DNA of 64,000 nucleotides from Cervus elaphus (taxonomy: Eukaryota > Chordata > Mammalia > Artiodactyla > Cervidae). Within the stretch, counting starts at the first letter, position 1, and each line of letters starts with the position of its first letter. Made by a program: the position numbers and the translations under genes. The notes below the pieces were generated by a model, which worked only from the letters and a program-made list of their open reading frames with translations, was not told the DNA's origin and ran no database searches. The stretch spans positions 99,273,152-99,337,151 of the forward strand of contig NC_057832.1 in assembly GCF_910594005.1 (NCBI RefSeq), in the 5' to 3' direction. Of the stretch, positions 22,947 through 37,900 are shown in pieces.

Positions 22947-25900
22947 GTGAGTCTTGGGGGTTATAGGAGCACCTGGGCTGCAGGGCACTCCCTGGAGGGT
23001 TGAGTGGGCTGCCAGCTCTGAGGAGGGGTCGTTCCCAGATGCCCGGTTCAAGGCGAACGTGGTGAGCGGCACTGTCTAGTTTTCTGGGAAAATCTCACTT
23101 TGGGGTAATTTATCCTAGGCAGGGACACCCCAGTGGCGCCTTGACTGCAGAGGGTGTTGGGGTGGACGGAATGCAAGGGATTCGGTAAAGCTTTTATGGG
23201 TAGTCTCTCGGTTTCGGATGAGGGTCTGTGTCAGGCCAAAAATGTGGGTTTGAGCGGGAGGAGAGGGTTTTCCTGTTGGCCCAAGCAGACACTTAATACA
23301 TTCACGACTGTGGGATTTTTCAGGCCTGAGGGCTGGGAGGCCCTGCTGGCAAAGAAAAAAGAGGAAGTGGGGAACCTAGACCTTTCCTCTCCCTTCCTTC
23401 GGAGAGAATGGGTTCAGGGGCTTTCATCTCTTCCTTTTGCAGGCCTCTGCCGCCCTCCCTCCAAAGGCTGAGAAAGGACAGGAATGGCCTCCAGGTGTGG
23501 ATGTTTTTCCCAGAACTCTCCCAAACTTTGCCCACCTTTCTCAGGACCAGGCTCAATCCCCTGGAGTTTGATATTATTTTGCTTCTTTAGATAGACCCCA
23601 TGTTGTATGGGGGGAAGTCCAGGGGTCCTTTCAAAATCTTTTGATTGGAGCTGAAAAAGTAGAAAATTTCTTGGTCTGGGGCTGCCTCGATTCCCACCCC
23701 CAGTCTGCCTTCAATTGTTGAACTTGAGTAACCTGGGCAATATGTTCACCTCTGTGGGTCTCAGTCTCCTCCTCCATAAAAATCCAACCCAGCATGATCA
23801 AGGATGCTGGAAATTCTCTGCTGGAGCTGAGAATGCAGCTGGGCCAGATCATGAAATGCTAGCTCAATCCTGTTTCATGTCTCGAGAGTCCCTGAGCCTC
23901 TCTGGGTTTGAGAACATAGGGAGATCGGTTCTGCACCGCCCCCCCCTCCACCGCCCCCCATTGCCCAGTTTCTCTTGCAGCACCAGCAACACCAGAGCTG
24001 ATGCTGCTCTATGAGTCCATTACGCTTGCCCACCTCTGCTTGAGACCTAAAGTTCAGACTTGCAGGAGGGAGGAGTCTGTGTTTCCTAGGAGAAGGAGCA
24101 GACTAGGCAGCTAAGCCAGTTGCTGGAAAGGTTTCACGGGGGCCATGGTGTGAACAGACACAAAGTACATACGTGCTAGCCTGTTGGGAAAAATGAGAGA
24201 AATCCCAGAGAGTGGTGATGACAGCTCACTCTCAGCCATTGTACTGGGAAAAATGAAGTTTGAGCTCATAACAAATTCTCAGTTCGGCAACTGGAAAAAA
24301 AAAATTGAAGACATCTCGTCTAGAACTCTGCATTGTATACATAAGAAAGCCAAACCATAGAGATGTTCTTTTATCCTATGTCCAAAAGGGAGTTAGTGGG
24401 CTTTACCTGGTGATTTCTCTACTGAACCACAGGGGAAGTCCTTGGTTGCTGCTGTCGGTGGGGTGTTAGCAGTATTAGTAGTTAACTGGTCAACACCAGT
24501 TTCAGCTGGTGGCCAGGGAAGAAAATCTCACCACCACTCTGTCAGTCTGGGGGATGTCCTAAGGGGAAGCCCCACACCTAAGGGCAAATTCCAGAGAACC
24601 TTCTTATATGCCCACTGAGTGTGTCAGGCCAATGACATGCCATCTTTAGAGCCAGCACTAGCATCCCAGGGACCTCAGGTCCTTGTTTTAACTTCCTCTG
24701 TCAATCATGACTTTGCCTGTAACTCCGTTGAAGCCTTTGGCACTTCACCCTTATCTGTGCACCCTAGCGACAACAGCTGGGTGCATCTGTTACACTTGCC
24801 TTCATGGTCATTTTCCTGAACTTCCCCCACTCTAGCCCTTTTACCAGATAAGTGACTTTGGGAGGTCATAGCAAGGGAGAGAGTTTGGCTCCATAGACCC
24901 TTTTTCTTGGTTCCAATGCTTCATTCAAGGTCAGAGGACCTGGCTAACCAAGCTGGCACCATCCCAAATTAGAGAAGGGCCCCTTCTTGGCCCTACTTGA
25001 GACTCATAAAAAGTCAGAGGCACTAGAAATAGCACACCGAAGGACAAGAGGCCCAATTTCTTTCTGGCACCAACTTACTGTGTGACCCCCAAGCCAATAT
25101 ATGTGTGTCTCTGTCCTTAAGCTTTCTCCTCTAAAGGAGAAATTTTTTTCTGCCTCTGTGAACTGTTTAAAGAGGAATGCGTCACTCTGGGGACTGTTTT
25201 CTTTCTTCAAGACCTGGAGCTAGCTCTAAGGATGCATCTTTCTTGTGTCCTGGGACCCTTGGGACATTGACCTTCCCAAGGGACAGTATTTTTTTGGCGT
25301 TACTGAGTGCCACTTCTCCACCAGGTTTGGACTCATAGAGTTAATCCCACTTATGGTCAGCTGGAGATGAAGAGCTATTTCCCCAGATCAGGGGTCATTT
25401 TTCTTCCCATCCCCCTTTAGGGACTGATTATGGTGATTTCTTTAGGTTTCTCCACCATCCTAATCAAATTTCCCTTTCCTACTCAGGAGGCACCCACGGT
25501 TGGGATTGTCAGCCAACTCCTTTTCCAGGCAGAGGGTGTGTTCTGGCCAGGTGCCAGGGAGGTGTGGATGGATGGTGTTTGCATCTGTGCCTGGGTCACA
25601 TTGGGAAGGCATCATCTGGGCTCGTATGCAGTGGTGATAGTGTGACCGTGGTGGCGGTGCTGCTTCTCTAGGAGCCCTGACCCTTGGGGCATTTAGAGTC
25701 TGAATCAGAAAGCTCCTGGCTCCTATGGGACCAGGACCTGTTCCTTCTGTTCATGTTTCAAATCTCAATTCCTCTTTTGCCTAGGAGTTCTGGTTTTCTT
25801 TCCAGAATTGTGCGGCTGGGTTACTGATTGTTAGGATTCCATGGCTTGGAGAATTGCTCCAGGATCACAGAAGTTATAGTTTAGTCTTTCAGTTAAGAAG

Positions 25901-28900
25901 TAGCTGACTTTCCTTACCTCCTTGTATTAATTAGACAGCTCTGTGCAGAGGGAATGAGGGCTTCCTTAGTGGCTCCCACTGGATAGGATGGAATTGTCCA
26001 GCTGGAGTGGAGTCCCTAGGGCTCTTTCCTCGGCTGGAGTGGAGTCCACAGAGCTCTTTCCTCTCCAAGGGTCTGGGCCAACCCTTTAGCTCCTTTTAGG
26101 CCATGGCTGGTTTTGGTTCTCCAAGGTTATAAACGAGGAAGGGAAGTTCACAAGGGCTCATAATGGTATAAACACTCAGACTCACCACCTGGAGTCGCCA
26201 GCCTGACACATAGCTTGCTATCGCAACTCTAAGAGATGCTTCTCTTTTATCCTTTTTAAAGGCTGCTTGAAGTCTATGATTTTCTACTTGGTACAAGGCA
26301 AATAGAGCTATTTAGGGAGTTGAGGAGGCATGTGTGTGACCTGACAACAAAGAGTGTGGTTCTGTCTTCATTCTTGGTGGTGGTGGTGTTGTTTTATAAA
26401 AAATCATGTGGTAATTCATTTATTGCAGCCTGCCTAGTCTATAGGGAAAGGAGGAAAAAAATGGGGGAGGAAATGGGCTCTGTCTCCTAACATGTTAGGT
26501 AGTTGTGTGTGTGTGTGATTGTGTGCCCGCGCTTGCATGGTGGTAAAGGTGGGGGTGGGGAGGGCAGGAAGGGACCCTGCCACTCAGGAGGGGCTTTTGC
26601 CAGGCCCAATGCCTGATCATTTCCTCATGGCTTCTGAGCCAGACTACAACAGATAGTGCTGCAGGTGGTTTGGAGAGGGCGGGGGGGGGCGGGCATTCTG
26701 AATCCCCTGGGGATTCCAATACAGTGGAAGTAGGTGGGAAAGTGAATTTCTTGAAAGAGATACCTCATCAGAACCCTGGATCAGCCCACGGAAGACCTGG
26801 ATGGGTCCATATGTGCTGTGGGCAGTAATCAGGCATGCTCTTGAGGGAGATGATGGAGGGCATGGCTGCCATTTTTTCTGACCTGGCTTGAGGGAAGGGT
26901 GCCAGGCCCACTGCAGAAGAGAACACAGAATGCAACCCCAATTAAGAATTAAGAATGCTTGAGGACTTAAGGTTGTGCTGCATCCTGACAGTCCATGAGA
27001 GAGGGAGGAAGGGCATCCTGACTCCACCCCGTAGGCTCTGATCCCTCCTTCACCACTCAATAAACATTCAATAAGTACCCACTCTCTGCCAAACACAGCT
27101 GGGCACTGAGAACCCAGCAGTAAATAAGGCAGTCTCTTCCCTCAGGGGCCTAGAGAGGAAGACATAAAGAAACACATAATTGCGGCACAGGTTAAAAAAA
27201 AAAGATCTGATGATCAAACGTGCACAAGGCGCCGGGGGGTGTCTTGAGGCGTTGCCACTAAGGAAGGCTCAGCTGAGACACAGGGGCAGGAGAGCTGAGC
27301 TTCTAGGCTTTGTCTGACTCAAAAGTCATGCCAACTGCTGCCCTGGATGGGAAAAGGATCATCAAGGAGGGAGATGGTTGCTGTGGGCAGCACTGAAAAT
27401 GCCCCTGCCAATGTATGCCCAAGCTGACAAAGCGTGGTATATCAGCCCACTGTCTTCCCTCTGCAGACAGACAGAAGGTTGTGTTCAGTCATGTCCAACT
27501 CTTTGTGAGCCCATGGACTGGAGCTCACCAGGCTCCTCTCTCCATGGGATTCTTCAGGCAAGAATACTGGAGTGGGTTGCCATTTCCTTCTCCAAGGGAT
27601 CTTCCTGACCCAGGGATCAAACCTGGGTCTCCTATATTGCAGGCAGTCTCCTGCACCACAGGTGGATTCTTTACCAACTGAGCCATCAAGAGGGGGAAAG
27701 ATTCATTCCAAAGAAAAGGTGAGAAAGATCCACCCATTTCATGCTGACTAGGCTTTTTATTTTAATTTTTAAATTTTTTTTCAAGATTTTATGTGGACCA
27801 TTTTTTACTAATAAAAGTGTTTACTGAATTTGTTACATTATGATTTCTGTTTTATGTTTTGGTTTTTTGGCCATAAGACCTGTGGGATCTTAGCTCCCCA
27901 GCCAGGGATTGAACCCATGCCCCTTGCATTGGAAGGCAAAGTCTTAACCACTGGACTACCAGGAAAGCCCCTAGATTGGACTTTAGAATGTGGGAGGTGG
28001 ACAGGCCAGGCTTCCTCTCGGGGGCTGGTTGCCCCTAGTGGTGATGCTCCCATTGACCCTGGTTCCCAGGACTTCCCTCTGAGTCCTGCAGGGCCCTCCT
28101 GATGCTATTTTACTTCCCCGGCCTGAGCCCCGCCACTTGGAGATTACCAGCTGCTCACCCAAGACAACTGCAGGAAGCTCCTTCCCACCTCACACGAGGC
28201 CCTGAAGTGAACGCACACGCCCTGGAGCTGCTATGAGGCAGAGCAGGAGACAGCCATGTGACCAAGGTCATGAGGCTCTGGAGCCAGATGGACATACCTT
28301 CCAGTCCCACTTTAGCCACTAACTGAGTGAATTCTCCCAGTTCTGTAAAGTGAAGATCCTAACACCCTCTTGGGCTTGTGGCCATAGTGTGTATACAGTG
28401 GTTAGTCCAGCGCCTGGCCTTTTAGCCCTTGAAAAAAGGTAGCTGTTACCATCGTTGTTAGAATTGGCTCGTCAAGGTTACCTGTTGGGGAAGGACTTGG
28501 AGAGCCAGGATGAGTGCTCCTCCTGACAAATGACAGGTGTGTGGGGACTCAGTTTAGGCCGGGGCCAACCTTGAACCTGACTTCCTTCAGCCTCAAATGC
28601 CCCTGCTCACATTCCTGCTGTTAGCCAGAAGGTGATAATGATTAATGGTGTTCTTGTATTTTATAGTTTACAGAGACGTTTCCTGTATATCATAGGAACA
28701 GACTCCACTGTTGTCCAAGGACCTTCCCCAGGTCCACTCCTCAGAGCTTTTCACATTGCATTGGTTTTAATCCAATGGAAATGGCCTCAAGAACTAATCT
28801 GCCTGTAATTATGGACATTAGAGCCAGTAGATCTTGTCCAGGATCTTACCTGGGGGCCCTTCCCACTTGGTGCTGATGGCTGTGATTTAGTGTGCCAGGG

Positions 28901-31900
28901 GCTGGAATAAGGGTCTTCCTCACAAACATCATGACTGTCTTTTCCTGATTTACAGGGGGAAAAAAAGGTCAAATAATCGAGTGACTTTTCTCTGTTTTCT
29001 GTTATCTCCCATCTTCTCTCCAAGACCACAGCTGCTTATCTGCCGTCAAGGGCACAGAGAAGAGGACATGTAGCAGCAAGGCTTCTGGAAAACTAGGAAA
29101 CTATTTAGAGTATTGCCATACTGTTTTATGAGAGGCTGAGACATGTGGCTAACAGTCAAATCATCTGTTAGTAAAATTATTCCTTATTTCTAGGATAGAA
29201 ATTAGTATGTCATGTTTCCTCTGGTGACACACTGGGAAGGACACATTATCTGTGTTAATACTCCTGTCAAAAGTGCATCATCTGGATCAGATTGGGGAGA
29301 AACAATCCAACATCCAAACTGAGGGACGTTAAGCCAAACCACTGGCCTGGATTTAACCAAAAAAAAAAAAAAACAGTGTCAGAAGGAAACATATCAGAAC
29401 ATGTATTGGCAATGATGTGGAGAAATTGGAATCCTGTACATTGCTGGTGGGAATGTGAAATGGTGCAGCTACTATGGAAAAAGCTTGGTAGCACCTCGAA
29501 AAATTAAACATAAAATTACCCTATGACCTGGCAATTGCACTCCAGGGTCTATACCCAAAAGAACAGCAAACAGGAGGTACTCAAACAAAAACTTGTACAT
29601 GGATATTCATGGCGACACTATTCACTGTAGCCAGAAGGTAGAAACAACCCACATGCCCATCAGCGGATGAATGGAAAAACTAATTGGGTTCCATCCATAC
29701 AGTGGGATATTACTAGGCCTTAAAAGGTAATGAAGTCCTGATACATGCTACAACACTGATGAACCTTGGAAACATTAGAGGATAGACACCAAGAGCCACA
29801 TATTATATGATTCCATTTATAGAAAATGTGCAGAATAGGCAAATCCATAGAGACAGAAAGCAGATCTGTGGTCGCCAAGGGTTGGAGGAGTGGAGGGAGT
29901 GGGGAGTGACTATTTAATGGGTACAGGAGTTGTATCTGGGGTGAAGAAACTGTCCTGGAGCCTGATAATGGTGGTGGTTGCCTAGCAATATGCATGTATT
30001 TATGGCCACTGAACTGCACCCTTTAAAATGGTTAATTTTGTGGTATACGTACTTTACCACAATTTTTTAAAAGTCAGTGTCTTGAGAAACCAAATACAAA
30101 GAAAAGAAAAAAAGCTGTGAAACTGTCCCAAGCTAAAGGAGACCTGATGCATGGATCACTAAATGCATGATCCTTGACTGGAAACTGAATCAGGAAAAAA
30201 GGGGGGGCGGAAAGCAGTTATAAAGGACATTATTGGGATAATTGGGCAAAGTTAAATATGAATATAAATTAGATAGCAGTAGTACCATATTAAAGCTTCA
30301 AAAAGAATCTAATATGTCAAGATAGCATACGGTATACCAAGAGAGCACTGTAGCTTCTCAGTGTCCTGTCACCCGAACATTTTTAAGTTCTACTGCCATT
30401 TCTTGGTGTAAGGAGAAAACACCCTGATTAAAGGTTGTAAAACCATAGGCAAGTGAATCCCAGTTTAAGAAAATATGATATTACAAAGTGTGGACTTACA
30501 TGACTAACAAATTGAGAGTGACTTCTTTTTTTTAATAGATTTCATTTTTTAGAACAGTGTTAGTTTTACAGGAACTTTGAGAAGATGGTACAGAGAGTTC
30601 CCATATACCCCACATTCAGTGTCTCTTGTTTATTAACATCTTACATGAGTATGATGCTGCTTCCCAGGTGGCACAGTGGTAAAGAATCTGCCTGCCAACA
30701 CAGGAGACTCAAGAGACACAGGTTTGATCCCTGGGTCAAGAAGATCTCCCGGAGTAGGAAATGACAACCCATTCCAGTGTTCTTGCCTAGAAAATTCCAT
30801 GGACAGAGGAGCCTGGTCAGCTACAGTCCATGGGGTCGATTGCAAAGAGTCAGACATAATGAGCAACTGAGCACGCACAGGAAAACTCTGGAATGAACTT
30901 TTCAGCCAACCTGATACGTTTATTACATTAAGGTCCATGCTTTATTCAGCTTCCCTTAGTTTTTACTTAACGCCCTTTTTGTGTTCTAGGATCCCATCCA
31001 GGATACCAAATTTCATTTAGTTGTCATGTCTCCTTAGGTTTTTGTTGGCTGTGGCAGTGTCACAGAATTTCCTTGTTTTTGAAGCCTTTGACAGTTTGGA
31101 GGAGTACTGATCATCTTTTTTTTCCCTCTACTGGAACTTGCCTATGTTTTTTTATAATTATACTGGGGTTATGTGTTTGGGGAAGGAAGACCACGGAAGG
31201 GAAGTGCCATTTCACATAATCTCATATATCAATGACCTCTGCTGATGTTGACTTTGATCATCTGGCTGAGAGAGTTAGGCTTCTCCACTGTAAAGTTAGT
31301 CTTTTCCCCACCCTTTCCAGTCTGTTCTCTTTGGAAAGAAGTTACTGTGTGCAGCCCACACTTGGAAGTGGGGAATTGTGTTCCACCTCACTGACACTGC
31401 AGTGAGTGATAGTTGCTCAGTCATATGCAACTCTGTGTGACCCCATGGACTGTAGCCCACCAGGCTCCTCTGTCCATGGGATTTCCCAGGCAAGGATACT
31501 GGATGGGTTGCCATGCCCTTCTCCAGATGCTATAGTACCTCCATAAAATATTTGGAATTCTGTGTGAGAGATTTGTCTTTTCTCCCATTTATTAAGTCAT
31601 TTATATCAGTATGGACTCATGGATATTTATTTTATATTTGGGGTAACAATTCCATACTCTTTTATTTTGATATCTCTTTGGCACGGCCACACCAATGTGG
31701 GGTTTTGTTTTTTATTTTTGAGCGTTTCCTTACCTTCTGGCACCACAAGATGCTCCAGACTTACCTATTTCCTGCCCCAGTCCTAGGATCAGCCATTTCT
31801 CCAAGGAGCCCAGCAGATGGCTATTTTCGTTATAAGGTGATTACTCACCTTACATAAGGATAAAGGTACTGGTGCGGGCAAATTATTTTATATAATTTGA

Positions 31901-34900
31901 TGGACAACTCTTCAGGAACATGCTTTTGGCTGGACTCAGCTATTTTAAAAACTGTGTCTAGCATTTGAAAGTTTCCAGTGAGGCTTCATTCTAGCCAGAA
32001 TATGAAAAGCTATTCTAGGAAGAGAAGTGTCTTTATCTCCATTCTCATCAAGAAAGGAGGTCACTGGTGATATTGTGGGATGTCACAAGGATTCTGTAGC
32101 AAAGACTGATATGGTGTAGACGGTACCCAACTGAGACTGGAAATGAGGTTTAGTCCGGATGTTGCCACTGCACCCATGTGCACTTGGTCAAATATCACTT
32201 TGCTCTTTTGGCCTCATCTATTAAAAAAAAAAAAAAAAAGTGAGTGGCTGGGCTCATTCCTAAGGTTCTATTCAGCTCGCAAATGCTAAGCTAATAACAG
32301 CAGTACTCACTCTGGAATGGCAGCAGCTCTGAGGAATTCAGGGTGGGAGATGTGGTCAGGAATAGAAGTGTCAAAGAGCAAGCTGTGTCTTCAGGATAAA
32401 GGGGCAGATCAATGACAGAAATGCAGAATTTCAGAGGTAGCTAGTGAGCTTCCAAGTAAGCAGGATCATTAATGATCATATTAAATATTCATGATCATAT
32501 TAATGTCTTAACTTTCTTTTTCACATAACGAGCACCTGCTGCTCTAGATCCCTGGTCAAGTGTGCTTGAGGCTGGTGGTTCTCAAACTTGGCTGCATGTT
32601 GGAATCACTTGGAATGCATTCAGGAACACTGTGACCTGGGTTCCAATGCCAGAGATTCTGACATACTTGGTTTGGGGTGTAGCCTAGGCATCAGGAGTTT
32701 TGAAGTTCTCCTCCACGCCCCACCCCCATTCTAATGGCAGCCAACCTCAAAAAGCACTGCCTTAGGCGCTCTTGCCCTGTCCCACATGACAGATATGTCT
32801 CCTTAAGGGCAGGGACCACATCTTGCTCATCTTTGCAGTCCTCAGAATGTCTCCTACATAACAGCTGATGAATTGGATTTGGAGACTGTATTTGTTTCCT
32901 ATTACTGTTGTTAACAAATTGCCACAAACTGAATGGTTTAATATAACACAAATTAGTTTTCTTATAGTTCTGGAGGCCAGAAGTCCCAAACAGGTCTCAC
33001 TGAGCTGAAATCAAGACGTCAGCAGGCATGATTCCCTCTGGAGGCCTTAAGGAAGAATCTAGTTCCTTGCCTTCTCCAGCTTTTAGAGGCTGTTCGCGGT
33101 CCTCTGCTTATGACACACACTTCAGCCCCTGCTTCCGCTCTCATACACATCTCCTCCTCTACTCTGACCCTCTTGCCTCCTTCTTATAAGGTCCCTTGTG
33201 ATTATTTTGGGCCAACTGGGATAATCTCCCCATCGTAAGGTCCTTAAGTGAATCACATTTGCACAGCCCCGCCAGCCATGTAAGGTAACATTTTCACGGG
33301 TTCTGGGAATTAGGACAGGACATCTTTGCAGGGACACTATTCTACCTACCACAGATAGAGACAGAGCAACTGCTATAATTACAAGCCCACCCATGGAATG
33401 AAGTTACCGTGGGACACGTGGCGTCTCTTTACTTTCCCTTTCTTGTTTTAGTTGTGTGGGGATTTAATCAGAGACCGTCTTTGTGAAAAGTTATACACCC
33501 CAGTGAAAATTTAACATGTGAAAAAACAGCGAGGAGACTGTTTAACTAAAGAGCAGATACATCTTTTTAAATGACTCAGTAAAGTGATATTCAGAACCAG
33601 AATTGGCTGTGGTGAGTTTTAAAGGGTAGACAGAGATGCCTGATCACTCTGGCAAAGGGCTTGTGTCTCTGGGATGGCGGGATGACCGGGATCTCTGTTG
33701 TGGGTTTTCCTCACCTCCCACCCACTGCCCCTTGCTCCCTGAGCCTGGCTGTGCTGTGGGACAAGAAGCCAGCTGGCACCTCCAGCCCCTCCCACAGCTC
33801 TCTGCAAGCAGCTCCCTCGCTCCTGGACACAGAGTGTGAGGGCCAGCACATAACACATGGGGTCCCGAGGCAGAGGCGATGTCAAACAATTGGGGACCAA
33901 AGAGAAGGATCCTAAAAAGACATGGTTTTAGACAAGGTTTTCCCATTTCCTGCTGAATGTACCAGCTGGTACAGTTCAACAAAGAAAATATCTCTCTACC
34001 GAGGGACTAGTCTGACCTGTTGACCTGCTGCTGGGGCTCAATTCCCTTCTCCCACCAAAGCCCCAAGATGTTTCTTTCTTCTGTGCTGCAGGACAGCGGA
34101 GTCCAGCCAGCCCTGTCCTTCCCCGCTGAACTGGTCAAGTTCCTGCTGAGAACTCCCTCCAGCCAGAGCGTGGCCCCAGCTATTGCCATGGTGACAGCCA
34201 GCTGCTGCTTAGCACCAGCCTGGGGTCTGGGCACAAAGGAAGGGTGCGCACCCTGGGTCACCCTGCACTCCTGGAGGCCTGTGGCGAGGGCACAGAGAAG
34301 GCCCCTTTAGGGAGCCCCGGTGGTCTCTGATGGGTTTGTTTTCTCAGAGAGAAGCCAGGAGGTTTGAAAGGTCTAAATGTCTCTGTTTCCTCACCCTGGA
34401 GTCAGACTTTATAAAGTTTCCTTTGTAAGGTAGTTCTGCTATTTCACACCGACGCATTCATGTGCAAGCATTCTTTCACTCTGGTTTGCACTTTCATTCT
34501 TACATTTGACACCACATTGACCTCCAAGAGGGTTAGAGAGCTGGGAGCATCTACTCAGGCCTGCTTCAGCTTGAAGACCTTCCCTTTGAAGTAGCTGGAT
34601 TTAAATTCAGAAATTCACAGTTTCAATGTGACCCTGGGCAAGTTAACCATTAGTAATGATTTGTTGTTAGTTGCTAAGTCGTGTCTGACTCTTTTGTGAC
34701 CCCATGGACTGCAGCCCACCAGGCTCCTCTGTCCATTGAATTTCCTAGGCAAGAATACTGGAGTGGGTTGCCATTTTCTTCTCCAAGGGATCTTCCCAGC
34801 ACAAGGATCAAACCCTCACATCTCCTGTTTGGCAGGCAGATTCTTTACCACTGAGCCACCTGGGAAGCCCCAATTAGTAATGATAGATAATATTTATTAC

Positions 34901-37900
34901 TAGGCATTTTGCTAAATGCTTTCCATGCATTCTTTTATTTCATCTCCACAGTAATCTTATTAGATATAGTTATTTTAAATTCCCATCTTCAGGGACTTCC
35001 CTGATGGTCTAGTGGTTAAGAATCCGCCTGCCAACACAGAGGACGTGGGTTTGATCCCTGGTCCAGGAAGAGTCCACATGCTTCAGGGCAACTAAGCCTG
35101 TGTGCCACAACTACTTAGCCCTCTCTAGAGCCTGAGAGCCACAACTACTGAGTCTGTGTGCCTAGAGTCTGTGCTCTGCAACAAGAAAAGCCACTGCAGT
35201 GAGAAGCCCACACACCATAACAAAGAGTAGCCTCCACTCGCTGCAACTAGAGAAAAGCCCACACAGCAACAAAGACCCAACACAGCCAAAAAGAACAATG
35301 GCAACAAAAAACAAATAACTCCCCAGATGCAGGAACTGAAGTTCAGAGAGTTGTCCAGCATAGGCTCAGATTCACCTCACTCTGCAGCCCATGATCCTAA
35401 TTGATGTTCTGTATTAACCTTGCATTGCCTTAACTTCCTCATTTGTGAGATGGGGAGAATAGCTGCCTCACCAGATAACTGTTGCAAGAATTAAATGTGA
35501 TCATCCTGATACAGGCTTTCATGGAGGTAATGCCCTTCCAGATTCCATCAACAGTATCACTGGGGAGAAAAAAGATGCTCATTTCTGGTCCAGAAAGAGT
35601 TGTCATCCTCCTCCTCTCCTCCAAGGTTACTCATGGCTCTCGGGGCTCCCCAGAGAGCCTCAGAGTGTGGCTCCTTCCCTGTCTCCACAGGTGATTTCCA
35701 TGGTGATGGTGGCTGTGGGCGTCTACGCTCGGCTGATGAAGCACGCAGGTGAGCTACAGTTCCTGTCCATCTCCCCATGACTCTTGCCTGCCCCTTTCTC
35801 CTCTGCCTCTTTCAGCCCTGGCCCTTCAGCCCTCCTCCCCACAGACGCTATGGAGCTATGGGGGGCAGTCACCCTCTAGCCAAATCCTGGCAGATTACTC
35901 GGCCTGGCCACCCAAGCCAGTTCACCTGGATTTCCCCGAGCTCCCTCGAATCTTCTGAGATCTGCCTGCATTTTAGGCTTAGGGCGTATCTAGGGAAGAA
36001 GGTAGGCTTCTGGGTGCAAAGACTAACGAGAGGCGTCAGCCCTCCCTTCGCTCTGTTCCGGAGAAACTCAACCTCCATTCCTGTTCCTCTACACGAAGTC
36101 TCCAGGAAACAGAATCTGCAAAAGCCAGCAAGCCTAATGCCATTCTAATTCTTTTCTGGAGCGAAAGTGGTTCCTCCTCTCTTAAGCCTGGGAATAAAGG
36201 CTGTTACTTTGTTAGTTCCTCAAATGAAAGGCCACAGACTGTTCTGGGCCCTTGGTGTTCTCCCCGTGGGAGGGCAGTACTGCTCCCTGTAACCTTTACC
36301 TAGCCACACTGGAGAGTCCCGCCAGGGGATGAGGACAGTTCTGGGGGCGCCCCACCCTACGCCTGGTACCCTACTCAGTGGGCACCAGCTCAGACTGAGA
36401 GACAGCCCCTCCCCCAGAGGCGGCGCTGGCCTGCCTGGCTGTGGACCCGGCCATCCTGCTGATTGTGGTGGGCGTCCTCATGTTCCTGCTCACCTTCTGC
36501 GGCTGCATCGGCTCTCTCCGTGAGAACATCTGCCTCCTGCAGACGGTGAGTGGTCAGGGGCGACCCCCTGGGAAGGCCCGGGCGCCTCCTCCCTGTGCTT
36601 CTCCTTCCTGAAACCTTTCATTTTGTCCCTTGCTGCCCCCAAGGTCTGTGCTGTCCCCTCCTCCCTGTAGAGCTCAGCCCAGGGAACCCAGCAAGGGCGA
36701 CCACCCCAGGACAGCATCCCAGAGGCAGCTGCCTTTACTGTGTGTGTGTGGGGTGGTGGGGGTGTCTGGGAGAAGTGGCCTGTGGCCCCCCAGTCCTCCC
36801 TGTGGCCCTGGGAAACTCCTGCCCAGCGCAGTAATAGACTGTCTCCTCTTCCCACCTGCTCCCCCACAGTTCTCCCTCTGTCTCACCATCGTGTTCCTGC
36901 TCCAGCTGGCAGCTGGGGTCCTGGGCTTCGTCTTCTCGGACAAGGTAACTCTGGGAGTCACAGGGCCTATGCAGATGTGAACCAGAGGGAGGAAGGGAAC
37001 GTTCCTGCCTGTGCTCAGCCTGACTAATTAACCACAGTGGTCCTCCCCCTGAGGAGCATTAGCCTTTGAAAGATTGTCCTTAGGGATGAATGAATGCCCT
37101 TTAAAGTCACCATATTTAACGAGGATTTCAAGATTGTAAGGTGTTTTCCTCTGACAGCCTGAGAGGCCAACAGGGAAATAAATTCTATGAACCCAAAGTT
37201 AAAATAGTCTGCAAACTTTAATGGCAAACGATTGAGTAAAATTCAGTTATCAAGTGGATCACAGACAACATGAAGAGCCTATTATTTCTTTTAAAAATTA
37301 TTTATTGGGATAAACAAAAGTAAGAAAAAGGGGAAGTAAACAAGACTTTATTTATTTATTTTGGTGTAGAACATTTATTTATTTATTCCATGGAACACTC
37401 AAAGTTTAGATCAGTGGGAATTTTAATCAGAGAATTGTACATTTTCTTCCCACATATATCACTTTATATTAGGAAATGACATTGTGATCCATTTCACCAC
37501 AATATTACAAAATATTTACAAGAAAATATTAAAAATAACTCAAACATGAAAGGCAAGATGGGGGTGAAATAGACTTTAAACAGCTCTCACCATATCTGGA
37601 AGCGGTCAGCCATTCAGTGGCAGCTCCTTTTAATTAAAAACCATACTTTCTTTCCAAAAGGGCAGATGATTGCCAGGGGCAGAGTACAGGACTGTGGATA
37701 AGAAATTTTGAGAAAAGTAATGAAGCAGGGAGGAAGAGAGCATGCTTAAACTATGAAATTGAGAGCCACTGAGTCAATTCAGAATGTCCTAGTCCTTCTG
37801 GCTTAATAAAATCCTAAAAATGATACAGAGAAAAGATCTGTACTCAAAAACATTTGAGTCTAAAGAGATGCAATTCTCTTATGGCCACTAGAGGTCAGTG

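Larger units (their letters stand above)
30531..31845 (-). mobile_element. Old L1 (L1M) fragment holding two Bov-tA insertions
   Basis: Reverse-strand old L1 text (TTAGAACAGTGTTAGTTTTA; GTCTCCTTAGGTTTTTG; CAGTATGGACTCATGGATAT) is broken by SINEs at 30657-30880 and 31400-31527. Confidence 0.75.
22947..35690 (+). other. TSPAN33: TSPAN33 intron 1 (12.7 kb)
   Basis: Noncoding. The first 4 kb is mostly unique sequence with a MIR trace near 23715-23780. A 30-bp unit is tandemly duplicated at 26001-26062. Later it holds an L2 trace at 27055-27190, a Bov-tA, CHR SINE, MIR, old L1 pieces, a MER20-like and an MLT1-like copy, each listed separately. The stretch 33400-34600 looks unique with no gene. 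No extra exon is evident by eye. Confidence 0.85.
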
